Source: Arctopsyche grandis (taxonomy: Eukaryota; Arthropoda; Insecta; Trichoptera; Hydropsychidae). From it: a DNA stretch of 64,000 nucleotides. The stretch lies in the NCBI RefSeq assembly GCF_051622035.1, contig NC_135362.1:12217501-12281500 (forward strand), read 5' to 3'. How positions within the stretch are numbered: position 1 is the stretch's first letter; every line of letters begins with the position of its first letter. A model generated the notes under the pieces. That model worked only from the letters and a program-made list of their open reading frames with translations. It was not told the origin of the DNA and did not search any database. Both the position numbers and the translations under genes were made by a program. Of the stretch, positions 1 to 11,925 are shown piece by piece.

Positions 1-87
1 GGGCGACTCTTGTTTTGTTGAACATTTATTTTATTGGAATTCCAATGAATTAAGATGAATTCATTAATAAATTTTGGTTTCGAATTT

Positions 88-705
88 ACCTTTGTTACAC
101 CGAATCCGTGAAATTGTCTATTACACGCATTCGGCAAGAGAATTGCCGAATGCGTGAAAAATGCAAGCATGTTGCCCAGTTCACGGATTTGGCAATTTTT
201 TTGGCGAATGCGTGTATTCGGCAATAATTTGTCTGCTCAAAGCATGGAGTCGGCAAATAGACAGCAGCGCTCCGGTGTTGCTTTTTAGAACTGGACAGCG
301 TGGACAACTGTCAAAGTGACAGCTGAATGAGGACGTTTAATTTAGTTTAATTTACATATTATTATGTATAATATGACTACATACATATGTTTCGATCATC
401 TCATATGACTTATACATATATACAAATTAATGCCATTTTTATACATTTTGATCAATATTTTAACAGTGAAACATATGTATGTAGTCATATTATACATAAT
501 AATATGTAAATTAAACTAAATTAAACATCCTTATTCAGCTGTCACTTTGACACTTGGTTATAATATTACACGCTGTCCAGTTCACGCATTCGGCAAAGAA
601 TTTGCCGAAACCGTGAACTGGGCAACGTGCTTGCATTTTTCACGCATTCGGCAATTCTCTTGCCGAACGCGTGTCATAGACAATTTCACGGATTCGGTGT
701 AACAT
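88..705. repeat. Long foldback (inverted-repeat) element
   Basis: The two ends are inverted copies: TGTTACACCGAATCCGTG at about 88 returns reverse-complemented at about 688-705. The similarity continues inward through blocks such as CACGCATTCGGCAAGAGAAT, TGTCAAAGTGACAGCTG and CATATTATTATGTATAATATG, so each arm is roughly 200-300 bp. The left arm carries about 70 extra bases around 215-285. No target-site duplication is visible. It looks like a non-coding foldback or MITE; the superfamily is unknown. The open frame across 95-307 is a by-product of the repeat. Confidence 0.75.
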
Positions 706-967
706 ATACATACATATATATACGGGTCTACGTGACGAGACAGAATGTTAAATTACAGAAAACACAAATATCGGAAGGCAAAGATCGAAAATCGAAAGAT
801 CTTTAGTCGAAAGATCAAAAAAATAGGGTGCATGGTAAACGGTACATACTCACTTAATTTACGCGAGCAGGGTACAACAGGAACAAGAGGAACATGCTTT
901 TCCTCCCGTATTCTGCGCGCACACATTAATGTACATATGTATGTACTTATTTTGCCACACTATAGTG

Positions 968-1140
968 CAGACATATTGCATACCAGTAGAGAGGTCGTAG
1001 GTTCAAGTCCCGGTTATATACGCTGCTGGCGAGATCTCACGGATATTAAAATACCAACAATAACTATAATAGGATCTGGATTTAATCACCATCTACATAA
1101 ATCTTGCCAGTAGCGTACTCGTCCTCAAAATCATCGAGAA
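968..1140 (+). repeat. tRNA-headed SINE-like unit
   Basis: A RNA polymerase III B-box-like motif, GGTTCAAGTCCC, sits near 1000, after CCAGTAGAGAGGTCGTA. A partial inverted copy of the head (CCAGTAGAGGTCGTAAGCTC on the other strand) occurs near 1175-1198. There is no complete tRNA cloverleaf. It lies inside the foldback element at 723-1638. Family not determined. Confidence 0.45.
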
Positions 1141-1327
1141 AATTAAATACATTGTTCGATTTCGGCTGGGAGTAGAGCTTACGACCTCTACTGGAAAGTA
1201 ATCGCTTATTTTTTTATTTTATAAATATGTAACATAACATATGGGTGACCGTCACCGCACCGACAGTCAAAAAATCGAAAATGTTCGTTTACCATGCATA
1301 CATATGAAAAACGGTTAGTATATATAT

Positions 1328-1484
1328 CAGTGGCGTGCGGTAAAACTCTCTCTCCCCCCGTCGTACATCCTCACTTAATTTGCGCGAGCAGGATACAACA
1401 AGAACAAAAGGAACAGACTTTTCCTCCCGTATCCTGCACGCGCACATTAAACAAGGCTGTATGACAAAAAGAGAGATGCCACTG
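1328..1484. mobile_element. Small MITE, hAT-like, inside a foldback element
   Basis: The ends are CAGTGGCGTGCGG and its imperfect inverse ...ATGCCACTG. Both sides carry ATATATAT, an 8-bp duplication expected for hAT, although low complexity weakens that evidence. The interior repeats part of the surrounding foldback arm (CACTTAATTTGCGCGAGCAG ... TTTTCCTCCCGTATCCTGC). It may therefore have mobilised a piece of the foldback family. Confidence 0.5.
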
Positions 1485-1837
1485 ATATATATTATATATA
1501 TACATATGTATATACATAGTACCGTTTACCATGAACCCTTTTTTTGATTTTTCGACTAAAGACCTTTCGACTTTCGATCTTTGCCTTCCGATATTTGCTT
1601 TTTCGATCTTTCGACTTTCAGTGCCGTGAGGTAGACCCCACTCGGGACATGCTCTGATGCTAAAAAATATATGTATATAATATTAGATTATATGTAGATC
1701 TATGGATACTACAATATTTATGTAGGATCTACAATATGTAGATCTATGGAAAAATTCAATATACAAAAAAAAATGCAAGAAATACATATATTTTACAGAG
1801 TGGGCAACATATTTATACAATAATCAACAAATTAGAA

Positions 1838-2032
1838 AAACGGGATGAATCTCCAATTTGATGGAAACGTTTCAACAATAAAATCAGATAAATTAACAAA
1901 CTCTAATAGGAAATTATCAACATGGATTCACCTATATCCGAGGCTTGGCCAGCAACACCGGGCCAGGAAATGAACCCATTACCCCTCAATTGAAAGCATT
2001 ACATGCCTACCACTGAGCTGGTAGGCTCCGTA
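1838..2032 (-). repeat. SINE, minus orientation, truncated
   Basis: On the minus strand it reads a degenerate tRNA-like head followed by the SINE core shared by copies elsewhere: a 'gactcc...gatc' block, then TTTGT-TAATTTATCTGATTTT and a GAAACGTTTCCATC-like block. Best-preserved relatives are at 12731 and 14906. The 3' tail is missing. Confidence 0.55.
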
Positions 2033-3520
2033 GTAGGTACTTAGTAGTAGTAGGTAGGTACGTAGTAGGCTCCGTAGTAGGACAAGTACTCCTAGGTACT
2101 TGTCCTTCATTTTTTTTAGTACCATATTTTATATTCAATTTAAATTTACACATGGGAAAATATGTACTATGTAGGTAATAATAGGTAAATGGGTAAATGA
2201 TTAATAGGTAATAAAATTAATGAAAATCGTAGTTATAATCAATTTAGAAAACTTCCAATTACAGTGTGACGATCGTTGGACATCATGGTAAAATGTTTTT
2301 CAGCATTCTAAAACCGGACCGAATGAATATATAGTTTAGATAACCAATCGGAATAAATTGCACGAAGGGGTCGACAACCCTCTTTGAAGGTTGTTAGGCC
2401 GACGCGCAATATAATTAAAGCAAAGTTTCAAGCTTTATTTATTCGTTTCCACACTAAAAACATTCATATGATAGTGCGGAATGAAAAAAGACTACAAAAA
2501 TCCCCCTGCGATTCGTCTCATGAATATGCAATCGGTGAAATGGAAAATGTTCGATGTACAAATATAAAAGTCGATTCACTGTATTTTTTGGCGAATCATC
2601 GTTACTTAGAATCTAAACCATTGAATGCAGAATTAGACGATAGAAAATGGATTCGAATTTTATTGTATTACTTTTTTGACATAGTAATACATATTTATAT
2701 TCGTACGTATAAATATTAGCAATAAAATTGTCTCTTATTAAATTTTTATAAATAAGACTTTTTCCAAAGACCTGGTAACTTTCAGTCAAAATTATGCAAA
2801 AATATATATAAAAACCTGTATGAAGTTCCGTAAATGACCGTAATAATAAAAAAAATTGTCAAAAACGTGTCACTCCCCGTCGTGAAAAATCCAAAATTTC
2901 CATATTCTTTCGTAAGTTTTGAAAAAAATTAAAATTCAATAATTATTGCTGAAAATCATATGCCAATATTGAAATATTGAATCACAATTGATGACTGGAA
3001 ATAAAATGCTTAGATGAAAAACTGTATGACTTTTGAAGATACTCTTCTTTGAACAGTGGCATATTCAGCTCATACTCTACATTTCATCTGCAGCGCATAC
3101 TTTTTTAATTGAACATATTGAATTAAAATAATATTTTATTTCTGATATTCTTCTTATCTTAAAATATGTTAACTCATATTTTAGATATTCTAAGTACAAG
3201 TAATCTATCAACCCTCAATTAAATTAAGATTAAGCTCTCACTTAAGTATCATATGTGTAATTTCAATTTTTGCTCTGAAACGAATATATTTACATATATA
3301 CATATATAATGTATTATAGTAGAATAAAAAAAATCAAAAGCATATTTTGAAAATTATTGAGCGCTGCCATTCGTGAAAATTTTCATTTTAAGCCCTGATT
3401 AAAATAAACTGAAGATGTAAATATTGTGAACATAATATTTACATATATGAATCAATAAAAGCCACAGCTTAAGTCATTCTTTGTTGTCATTTAGAGAGGA
3501 CGTGAACTTAAATCTATGTA
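2033..3520. other. A+T-rich stretch, no gene seen
   Basis: It contains short GTAGTAGG repeats at about 2040-2080 and a 10-bp-arm hairpin at 2080-2105 (GGACAAGTAC / GTACTTGTCC). An uninterrupted 111-codon frame on the plus strand (2384-2719) has no recognisable motif and no splice context; it is left uncalled. Confidence 0.5.
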
Positions 3521-3720
3521 TGAGTACGTCTATCGGTGCTAGCAAGATCTGGATGGTTTTCAAATCCAGATTGACTGTCTCTGTTTACCAATTTATATAA
3601 CTTAATTGTTGTGACGGTTCCAATAAAAATTACACCCTTTCCCTTTTTCGCAAATTCAGCTACTCCAAATTCCAAATTTCCAAATTGTTGCAAACATGCT
3701 TAAGCTTGGGGTTTGTAATT
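3521..3720 (+). repeat. Degenerate SINE
   Basis: It retains the order of the local SINE core: a 'caaatccagattgac' remnant of the B-box region, GTTTACCAATTTATAT, TTGTTGTGACGGTTCC and then TTTTTCGCAAATTC. These correspond to GTTTGCCAATTTATCTG and GAAACGGTTCC in better copies. The tail is not recognisable. Confidence 0.4.
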
Positions 3721-3784
3721 AATATATGTATACCTAAGTTTTGTCTATATAATGTGCTTGAATACATATGTACATTAATATATG

Positions 3785-4040
3785 AAAAGAAAAAAAATTT
3801 ACGTCGTGTCGATAAGAATTTCAGTAACCTATACTAAGTTTCAGTTCGATAGGACTAACGGTGTTCAAATAATCCCTAAAATACATAAACACACACACAT
3901 TTTTTTCTAGATCATGAAAACGTGATCAGTAACCGATTCTGAGTTCGAATCAGTCAAAATCTCGAGTTCGACTTTTCGCTTGATCACAAAACTTCATCTA
4001 TTGTTACTACGTACATAGATAAAGTAAAAAATGAATGTAT
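3785..4040 (+). repeat. Dispersed repeat (LINE 3'-end-like), copy 1
   Basis: The segment TCTAGATCATGAAAACGTGA, followed by 'gaatcagtcaaaatctcgag' and a TTCGC.TGATCACAAA block, recurs almost unchanged at 27475-27560. Both copies end in a TAGATAAAGTAAA stretch and are preceded by a CACACAC run. The architecture resembles the untranslated end of a non-LTR retrotransposon, but no reverse transcriptase is attached. Confidence 0.55.
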
Positions 4041-4089
4041 ATATTTATCAATAGTAGATCCAAGCAAATTTCTGCGTGAAACTGCTAAG

Positions 4090-4490
4090 AATATAATGGG
4101 CAATTAAGTGTAGCTGAACGGGCTCACATACACTCGCGTACCTTTCGAGTGATGACGGACGATTTTAATTAAAAAAGAAAAGGGGGCTCGCGTGCCGGCA
4201 TTGGCGTACGCGCGTCCGCCGCCAGTGCCGGCGCGCAGAGATATATTGAATTAGGCGGATGTTAATATCGTGTATAATCATTAGCCGCGCACGTTTAGTG
4301 AGAGCGGCCGCCTCGTTTCTACGCCTAATTTATTATTCTTTCGTATCTATCGCGAGCGAGAGGAAGACCGATTTACATATCGAGCCAGGCGTACCGACGC
4401 CTAATGAGAACGAATGCGCCGCCCCTGGACGTTATCGAATTGTATATATCTGCGGCGAAAGGGTTGATTGCATCTGATAGTTGTTGAATT
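4090..4490. other. G+C-rich, low-repeat island
   Basis: Composition changes abruptly from A+T-rich DNA to CpG-containing sequence (GTGCCGGCATTGGCGTACGC at about 4192). It is bounded by repeats and contains none of the dispersed families. A 72-codon frame crosses it without a recognisable domain. Candidate conserved non-coding or regulatory DNA; this is an inference from composition only. Confidence 0.35.
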
Positions 4491-4611
4491 AAATTTACGA
4501 GTCGGTTTCCTCCATTTTATATTTATATGTTTTTTTTTCAATCTGAACTGATTTTAAGCTGGGCGATTATTTTTTTATATATGTATATATTACATACAAA
4601 TTTATTTACAT

Positions 4612-5340
4612 ACTAGTGAATAGCCCGATGAAATATCATCGCATGGGTATAAAATTATTATATACCCGTATAAAACTAAAAAAAAAATCCGAAACTGGAA
4701 CCATTATTTTCGTAGACTCTCATAGATAGTTTTCAATTCTTTATTTGTAATAATTTTCAATTCTTAAAGTTAACGTTAACAAAATGTAATATTTTCCGAC
4801 TATACACAAACGGTCATTGACCTCGTAACGATGAATATTATTATTACACATAACAAATTAAGTGCATATACATATGATGTGCGGCAACATATGGCGTGCG
4901 GCGCGGGCTCGTGACATTGCGTTTGGACCGGAGGGTCCGAGGTTCGATTCCCGGCGCCCGCGGTGAATGAAATCAATTTTTTTGTCGAATATCGTCAAAA
5001 TATAAATAATTTAAATTATAATTTTAATTTAATTGAAAATAAATATATAAAAAAATGGTTCAAAACCTCGCTAAATGAAATTATTAAAATTACGTATTTT
5101 TATATAGCGAGAAGGAATATTTCAATTAATGTTTAAAAAAAAAAAGTTGATGTCCGTGACCATTAGCTCAATTTAGACCTATATTCAGGCTATTGGGGTG
5201 ATCGGTTCGAGTCGCGACAAAGTTGTCTCGTCTAAAAATGAATTTATCGATTTTTATCGATTCGTTCATTATGTTCGGCGAGAGTTAGGACACCCACACA
5301 CACCCACACACACACACACACACACACACAGATTACCGTC
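4612..5340 (+). repeat. Composite of tRNA-like repeat units and a (CA)n tract
   Basis: Begins ACTAGTGAATAGCCCGATGA with ATCATCGCATGGGTAT, similar to 16425-16480 (ATGACATATCCTCGCATAGG). At 4895-4965 there is a B box GGTTCGATTCCC within a sequence whose ends GCGGGC/GCCCGC could pair, but spacing does not give a normal tRNA. A second head-like block is near 5150-5225 (GGTTCGAGTCGCG). A (CA)n-rich tract occupies about 5287-5332. No coding potential seen. Confidence 0.45.
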
Positions 5341-5359
5341 TTTATATATATGATGATAT

Positions 5360-5990
5360 ACACATATAAATTCTTTGTTTTATTTATTTAAAATATTTGG
5401 ACCATTGTGGCATCACAGGAAGAACCTAATGCGCCACAATGGCCTAGATAATAAAACAAGAGGGGGAGAAAACAAAAATTAAATAGGTAGAACAAAAAGC
5501 AAAAGCAAAAAATAAGATAAAAAAAAACAGCATTTAAACACAATCATAAAAAAACAATAAAGTAATAAAATAGCGGATAAATGAAAATTTAAATGAATAA
5601 TAAAATACAAAGATAATTTAATATGTTGTAAAAATACAAAGAGGGAATGTCTTGCAACTGCAGCCTGTTCCGATAAATAAGAACAAGCTACAAAACATCC
5701 CTGCGAGGCCCAAATGGAAGAGAGTAGATTAAGATTTCACTCATACATCACATTCAAATTAAGAAAATGATGATGAGCGCAGCTTACCAGACAAATATTT
5801 AAAAATAATATCTGATAATCTACGTTCTCCTAGGTGGAAAATATCACATTCAGGGACGGCAGCAACGATTTCATTGAGAGCGGGAACTGTGCGAGTAGGA
5901 GGTACAACCATCAAATGATGATGTCTACCACGCACATAAATTAAATTAATAAATTAATGGTTGTATGTTCACGATTTCAATAAGTAATCA
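5360..5990 (-). mobile_element. Non-LTR retrotransposon 3' end, minus strand
   Basis: On the minus strand this ends ...CCATTGTGGC, a 21-nt loop, GCCACAATGG (a perfect 10-bp stem, plus-strand 5402-5442), then an A/T-rich (AAATAAA)n tail. The body is A-rich on the plus strand, as in an antisense LINE 3' UTR. No RT motif is seen. The loop matches that of SINE tails elsewhere (15411-15449), so it is probably the LINE partner family or a relative. Confidence 0.5.
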
Positions 5991-6139
5991 CCAAATTTGG
6001 TTCATAATCTCAGAGTGCCCCAGCTTAGTACCTTGACGGATTCCATCAGAATCTGCAAACCTGGATCGAAGGGATTCCATACAAAAACGCCTGGACAAGT
6101 GTTTGCCCGTTATATAATTTTATTACTTTCAATAACCAG

Positions 6140-6490
6140 CAGCAAATATTGGTTGATTAGCGTGTAATGCTTTCAACTGAATGGTCACAGGTTCATTCCT
6201 TGGCTCGGTTCTTTCCTTGGATATTTGACTCCAGGTCAATCGTTTTCTATCAAAGTTTGACAATTTACATATATGATTTCATTGAAACGGTTCCAACAAA
6301 TTAGCAACATGCCTTATCTCGAATTTACAGCATCTCTAATTTGCTGATATATAAAATGCTGTAAAAATGTTTATCAAATTTATCCATAGATGTCTCTATG
6401 ATAATCTGTAAAATTTCTGCATAAATTTTAATTGATGTTTATAATTGGCCAGGAAGGATCATTGGGTTTTACCTTTTAGGCCTTTCTGGT
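6140..6490 (+). repeat. SINE with CCAGGAAGG hairpin tail
   Basis: The order is: tRNA-like head with weak B box (GGTTCATTCCTTGG), core CTATCAAAGTTTGACAATTT, GAAACGGTTCC, the 'catagatgtctctatgat' block, then a tail hairpin CCAGGAAGG (6449-6457) with CCTTTCTGG (6481-6489). The tail is followed by an A/T-rich end. Confidence 0.65.
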
Positions 6491-6499
6491 AAATGAATA

Positions 6500-7592
6500 A
6501 AAATATTCACATATACATACATATGTACAAACATATTGATTTATTTTCGAAAAATTAATGCCACAACAACATAGCAGGCTTACAATACATAATCAATACG
6601 TAATTGTTGTTAAATAAATATTTACATATGTATGTACATGTATGTATGTTCATAGAAGAAATAAAAATAACAATCAAATATGTCCATCATAATACATGTA
6701 CAATAATGTACAATAAAAAATAAATATTACAAATTTCTTAAGACTTGCTTGACCACATATTAATTACTGGCATCAACGAGATCTACATAAATAATGAGCC
6801 AGGATGTTGAAGAGTTGAAGAGCCCTAGAAATGGACGAGTTTATAAGTATGCATATTTGTTGTAGCCTTAATGCACTGAAACAACTTATGATTTGTCAAG
6901 CCTTGTGATTTTCTGGGAAGTTCTTCCCAAGAAAGAGATCTCTTCGCTTTTGTCAAGGAGTTGAATTCCATTGATCATAAGACAAAAGCACTAGATAGCA
7001 GATATGTATGTATGAATATGCAGAACTATTAAATTTGATATACCATCTCACAGTACTCTAACGTATAAAAACCCGCCCGAGCAACGCCGTATGCACAATA
7101 ATAATAATAAAAATATTCCAAACGATAGATATGATGGCTTAATGACATATGTATGCACATATATATTTATTAGTCATCGCATTCGAATATATTTATTATG
7201 TTTATGGAGTTAAAAAAATATATTCGGCAGCTTCTGCAAATTAGATGGAATTATGGGAGGGTTGTCACCCAAATGCACCAGGTAAAGAGGAAAACCTCCA
7301 GTGGCGTTCAAAGCTTATGTTAAGTAGCGGCTGCCTCTGTGGAACGAGCACTGTCCTGATGTCTCCCGAGGATCACCGGACGAGCTTTGCATCAGAATTA
7401 TGCACTCCGAACCAAAACATAACTCTCAGTGTACATGTGCATAAATTCATCAGCGAGTACTACATATTGAATATAACGATATTGTGTTATTGCGAAACAA
7501 ATATATGGATGTTTATATTACTACACTAGTAACCAGGTGCACGCAGTGTGATTTCACTATACAAATCATCGCCAGTGTAATTTTGGGTATAT
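6500..7592. other. A+T-rich stretch; unidentified moderately G+C segment at 7235-7415
   Basis: Mostly A+T-rich with CATACATATGTATG motifs. Around 7245-7415 a more coding-like composition supports a 94-codon plus-strand frame, but no domain, signal or splice structure is recognised. It could be an eroded transposon fragment. Confidence 0.35.
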
Positions 7593-8158
7593 GTTACAGT
7601 AAAAGTGTATTTTCAATTGTAATATATTCCATCTAGCGTTTTAGATAATTCATATTATAAAATTAAATACAATTCAACTAAGAAGTTATATTAACAGTGT
7701 GCGCTAGTTGAAATATAACAATTGAGTTTTAGCAGCTCTGATGTTTTTACGAATGCTTTATATTTCAATAATACGCTAATATTTGCCTTATATTACCAAT
7801 AAAAGTAATGATTACCATATTATGACAACTTTAAGAATGTATTCAAAACAAAAATGTGAATTTCCAAATAAATTTACTAGTCGAGTGACGTTTTCACGAA
7901 AACCTAACCTCTCCATCTTTCCTGATACCAACTAATACCTGAACTGTATTTTCAGTCGTAATATATTTTGACCAGTTGGAATGTAATTCACCATATGAAT
8001 CAATTTGCGTAGGTTAGACGGAATATATTCCAAATAGTCAAGATATACATATTATAACTGAAAATACACTTCAACTATAACGGTGGTTGGTACCAGGTAA
8101 GATGGAATATATACTAGTCTAAATATATTAAAACTGGAAGATACATTTCAACTGTAAC
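7593..8158. mobile_element. Non-autonomous TIR element, GTTACAGT ends
   Basis: The left end GTTACAGTAAAAGTGTATTT is mirrored at the right end (reverse complement GTTACAGTTGAAATGTATCT). Subterminal blocks of the form TTTTCA(G/A)T(C/T)GTAATATATT recur at about 7610, 7952 and, inverted, near 8015-8060. A similar terminus occurs at 42873-43865. There is no transposase. The flanks share only AT or ATA, so the duplication is unclear. Confidence 0.6.
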
Positions 8159-8249
8159 ATACATACATACATATGTATATACATATATGTATAAAAATGA
8201 GAATTTTGTATATATTTATATTTTTGCAACATCTTTGCTTTCTTTCAAT

Positions 8250-8610
8250 ATGTTTTGCCAGTGATGACATATGAATGTGAAATTTAGAAATTCAACGCCA
8301 AATTTTACACAAAGTCTATTACACTCGAAGAAATATGGAATCATATATGCTCGGCATAACGAAGGGAGATACAAAACGGAATGCTTGGGTGAGAAGTATG
8401 ATAAGGGTAGTTGATAAAGTAGAGAGAGAGAATAGACCGAAAAAGGTAAGGATGGGTCACATATCTAGAAAAATAGATGAAAGATGGACAAAAAAGTTGG
8501 GTGGATGAAATTAGAAAAATTTGTGGGGGGAGATGGATGAGAGTTGCGCAAAACGAATGGAATGGAAGCATGTTGAAGAGGCCTTTAACGATTACATAAC
8601 TAATGACCAG
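8250..8610 (+). pseudogene. RTE retrotransposon 3' fragment
   Basis: The nucleotides GTTTTGCCAGTGATGACATA, 'atgctcggcataacgaa', 'gtgagaagtatgataagggtagt' and 'gatggatgagagttgcgcaa' align in order with the last ~400 bases of the RTE ORF at 39380-39790. Frameshifts and stops disrupt it. It is the C-terminal, post-RT part of the polyprotein only. Confidence 0.8.
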
Positions 8611-9690
8611 TCTTAGGTGATGAATACTTTTCGCACAAAAAATGGTTGACTATTGACAATTTCTTAGAAAACCCATGCTTTTTTGCTCTCTTGCTTTGAA
8701 CTCTAATGAAGCTTTGTCCTACTTTGGAGCTAATTTCATTACATTTTTGTCATTCACTACTGGATGGAATCCAATTCTTCCATTCTTCCAGTCATTTTCT
8801 TTAACTTGTCTGTTCAACATTTACTCGGCATTTTTTGTTTTCTTCTAGGAGACAATATTTTATTTATCTGAAAAAATAATAGTAAAATCTGAAAAAAATG
8901 TTTTTTCTTAATTTGGTGTTATCTATTGGAAGAAGAGAGCATCTAATATTCCCGGTGGTAGAGTCAGTGGTTCGGCGAAATTTAATTCGGATTATGAATA
9001 GCCTAAAATGACAGTGAAAGTATATTTTCACTGCTCGTAACATACATACATACATATATATGGTTCATAAAATAAACTTCTACCAACTATCCAATAAAAA
9101 TATTTACGTATGTATATGTATAGGTATATAGAATAAGTACGTTATACAAGTTAGTATAAGCAAATAGATATGTAGTATATATTTATGTACATACATATGA
9201 ATGAAAGCGTCTGTCCAACTGTCCGCATCACGAATGAATAAGCCAACTACAGGCAAAACGGTCCCTCCGATAAGAACGACGGTGAACTGTATATTCGTAT
9301 ACCTCTTCTCAATACTCTGGTACCACCATCTCGCCTCTGAATAGTATCAAAGCCGGCTCCAGACCATCTCACTGCCAATTAGACGCAAGTGCCTCTTCGA
9401 CCACACTCTCCGTTCAGACAAAACAAGTCCTCTACATATGTATGTATGTACCCATAAATACATATTATATTATTCAAAATAATGCGCGAAGTATAATATT
9501 GAGATTGTAAATTGAACCAGTTTACGTTCGATAACGTCTAGACGCATTCGTTTAACGCAAACTTTAATTACTACCAATGCGTATGTCTCAAGGGGCTTGG
9601 CCACACATTGCTTATACCTACATGCATGCTACCTTTGAGTATTTATATATTTTTTACCTTATCTACATACATATGTATATATATGTGAAG
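8611..9690. other. Intergenic, no gene seen
   Basis: A+T-rich with several CATACATATATATG-type motifs. A less A+T-rich piece at about 9200-9430 has no ORF of note and no recognised repeat. Confidence 0.4.
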
Positions 9691-10640
9691 TTATTTATTT
9701 ATTTATTCAATGAATCATGTACACTCATCTAACAGATTACATCCAAAGCAACGAGTGTACTTTTAACACATCAAGAAACGTATTAAACATATCAAACATT
9801 AAAAAAAAACAATATACGTGACATACAAATTCTTTCAAGCAGCTAACAGCAGACAAAACAACTGCTCTAGTTGATCGCGACCCCCGTAACCGAGGAAGCG
9901 GTGCAGCAAGTGAAAAGAGATATGACAAATTTCAATGGCACCATCCAGTGGGCTTAAGAAACGGAGATCACGGGGGATGGGAGAGTTAAAATATGCCGCA
10001 GTTCTTGTCTGAGGAATATAAAATAAACTCTCCGGAGCATGAAGGTCAATCTCCGCCAGAATAGACTGACATGACATAAAACCTCTAAATATATAAAACA
10101 GGAACTTGATGAGGGCAATACTCCTCCTGTGTCCAATAAAAGCGTAGCCGACCATACCCATGACGAATCGAAGAAAATAAATATGGGTAAATCCCATATT
10201 GCTCCTTATAAAAAAGCTGGAGAAAGAGTCTTTGGACAAGTTCGAATTTACTTGTTTGAGTTTTGGCTGAAGGACTCAAGATAATAGATGCGTAATCCAT
10301 GATACTTCTCACCAAAGCATCATACAGCAGCCTCAGAACAACAAGATTATAGAAATGTAGGGAATTGCAAAAAACAATCCCTAGCATCCTTAAAGCAGAG
10401 CAACACACTGAATCAATGTGATTGAAGACCCTTAGATCACTCTGAAAAGCAACCCCAAGATCAACAGTAGGTTCAACCCAGTACAATACAGAGTTGACAG
10501 CAAGATAAGTAAAGGTACGATCAAGGATAGATCTATGTATATTGTATATCTATAGTAACACATTACCTTACATTTGGAGACATTAAGAGGCAGACAGTTA
10601 ATTAACGACCAAGCATGAAGAGCATTTAGATCCTCAAAAA
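9690..10640 (-). pseudogene. CR1/Jockey-like LINE, C-terminal RT region and 3' end
   Basis: Two overlapping minus-strand frames (10486-10085 and 10239-9835) read like the post-RT region of insect non-LTR elements: 'DLGVAFQSDLRVFNHIDSVC', 'LLYDALVRSIMDYASII', then 'MGMVGYAFIGHRRSIALIKF'. A frameshift near 10150-10200 joins them. The 3' end carries a hairpin, GTACACTC/GAGTGTAC (9719-9760), and ends in (AAATA)n. The RT catalytic motif is absent, so it is 5' truncated. The same hairpin terminates the SINEs at 12731, 25785 and 63484. Confidence 0.8.
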
Positions 10641-10859
10641 CGTTCAGAATCTATACTTAAATAGTGCTTTAAATCATCCGAAGTATTGACAGATTAAGAA
10701 TTTGACAATTTTCACCATTCCGAACAATTTGACTAGTATGATAACGTGTTATTAAGCCTTTTTTATATGGTACACGATCTATATTGAATCAGTGGCTGGT
10801 ATTATTTAATGTATGTATTCAAGTCGTATAAATCGAAAGGTTCTTTAGTAACAAAAACC

Positions 10860-11290
10860 GTCAGAATCTCGAATCGCGCACGCCTCCACCTCCGTTGCCT
10901 TATGAAAATATTCATCATTCTTATCAGCAAGCAATTAAGGACAACTATTCGATAGCCGATATCTGTGGCTCAATAAGTTTCAGAAATAAGCCCCCCACTT
11001 CCTTGTCCCATTAGTGCTAATCCGCGCGGTCGTTATCTGGCCGACCGGATACGGATATCTGCAGCATCTTCAAAATTGCCTCGTAACCGGTTAGAAATGG
11101 AGGGAAAGTAAAAAAAAACTACTGAACGAGAGCGAGACTCCAGCGACGGGAAAGTTATGGTGAAATCGGTTTTGATTCAATTACTCGACACATAAATTTA
11201 CAAAGGTTTTTGTTCCCCCGGTGCCTGGGTCCGCCCCTGGGGCTGATATAAGTGTCCCGCTAAACAAGGGAAGAGATAAATCGCAAACGC
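10860..11290. other. G+C-richer, low-repeat island
   Basis: Contains no dispersed repeat. CpG-bearing sequence such as CTAATCCGCGCGGTCGTTAT and GGTGCCTGGGTCCGCCCCTG stands out from A+T-rich surroundings. No ORF with a domain. Candidate non-coding conserved or regulatory DNA (inference). Confidence 0.35.
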
Positions 11291-11524
11291 CATAGGCGCT
11301 TTTGTTCGCTGATTTTCATAACTTTTACCAACAGAAACTTAAAGATAATTATGAAAAAATCTTTTATTCAGTCTGATTAATATCAATCTTTAAATTTGCC
11401 ACCATTGATTATGTAATATGTATATAGTTAATAAATTGAATAAAAAAAAATATCATCTTGTATGCCTGTAAAATTGTAACTTTGATCCGATGAAAAGCGA
11501 AAAAAGAATTTTCCATCCAAGACT

Positions 11525-11925
11525 AGGAGTGAACATATTATGCTTTCGAGCGGAGTGGTCACGATTCAACTCCCACTAGTAGCTGTTGGCCAGACCTTAT
11601 GACTTCAGCTCAATCGTTTCCATTCAGAGTTTACCAATTTTTCTAATTTTTATTGAAACGGTTCCTGTAAATTCGCATTTCCCTTCCAATGTCTCTTGCA
11701 AATCTCAAGTTATTCATTGTCTTGCAGTTCTCCAATTTCTATAATAAAATGCTGCAAAAATTTCTCCGTATATGTATTGCACTATGGATGATGTTTGTAT
11801 GAATTCGCATTGTATAAAAATGCTATTATTAATTGTATTATTATATTGTATCTGTATTAGTAGCCTTTGGGACTCTGTAAAGACGAGTGCACATGTTTGA
11901 TTGGTATAAAAATAAAATAAAATAA
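11525..11925 (+). repeat. SINE copy
   Basis: The head is degenerate (GATTCAACTCCCA as B box), followed by the core 'cattcagagtttaccaattt', GAAACGGTTCCTG, a long spacer, then a tail ending CTCTGTAAAGACGAGTGCAC and (AAAATA)n. The tail is an eroded form of the ...ATCTGTAATGAGTGT ending of copies at 13200 and 63510. Confidence 0.6.

Larger units (their letters stand above)
723..1638. mobile_element. Foldback element, MULE/FB-like family, copy A (composite)
   Basis: The left arm starts GGGTCTACGTGACGAGACAG and continues through GGAAGGCAAAGATCGAAAATC and ATGGTAAACGGTACATACTC. The right arm (about 1500-1638) is its inverted copy and ends in GTAGACCC. Other copies of these arms occur at 55891-56704 and 57084-57860, where 9-bp duplications are seen. 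Here the 9 bases on either side do not match, so this copy is rearranged. Its interior contains a SINE-like unit and a small MITE. Confidence 0.7.

Noticed and set aside
2384..2719. 111-codon plus-strand frame
   Set aside because: No motif, A+T-rich, no splice or promoter context; cannot be supported as a gene.
4895..4965. Possible tRNA gene
   Set aside because: Has a B box and end pairing but too short and without A box, anticodon arm or variable-loop spacing of a tRNA; better explained as a SINE head.
5287..5332. CRISPR-like short repeats
   Set aside because: Simple (CA)n-rich tract; no repeat-spacer structure anywhere in the window.
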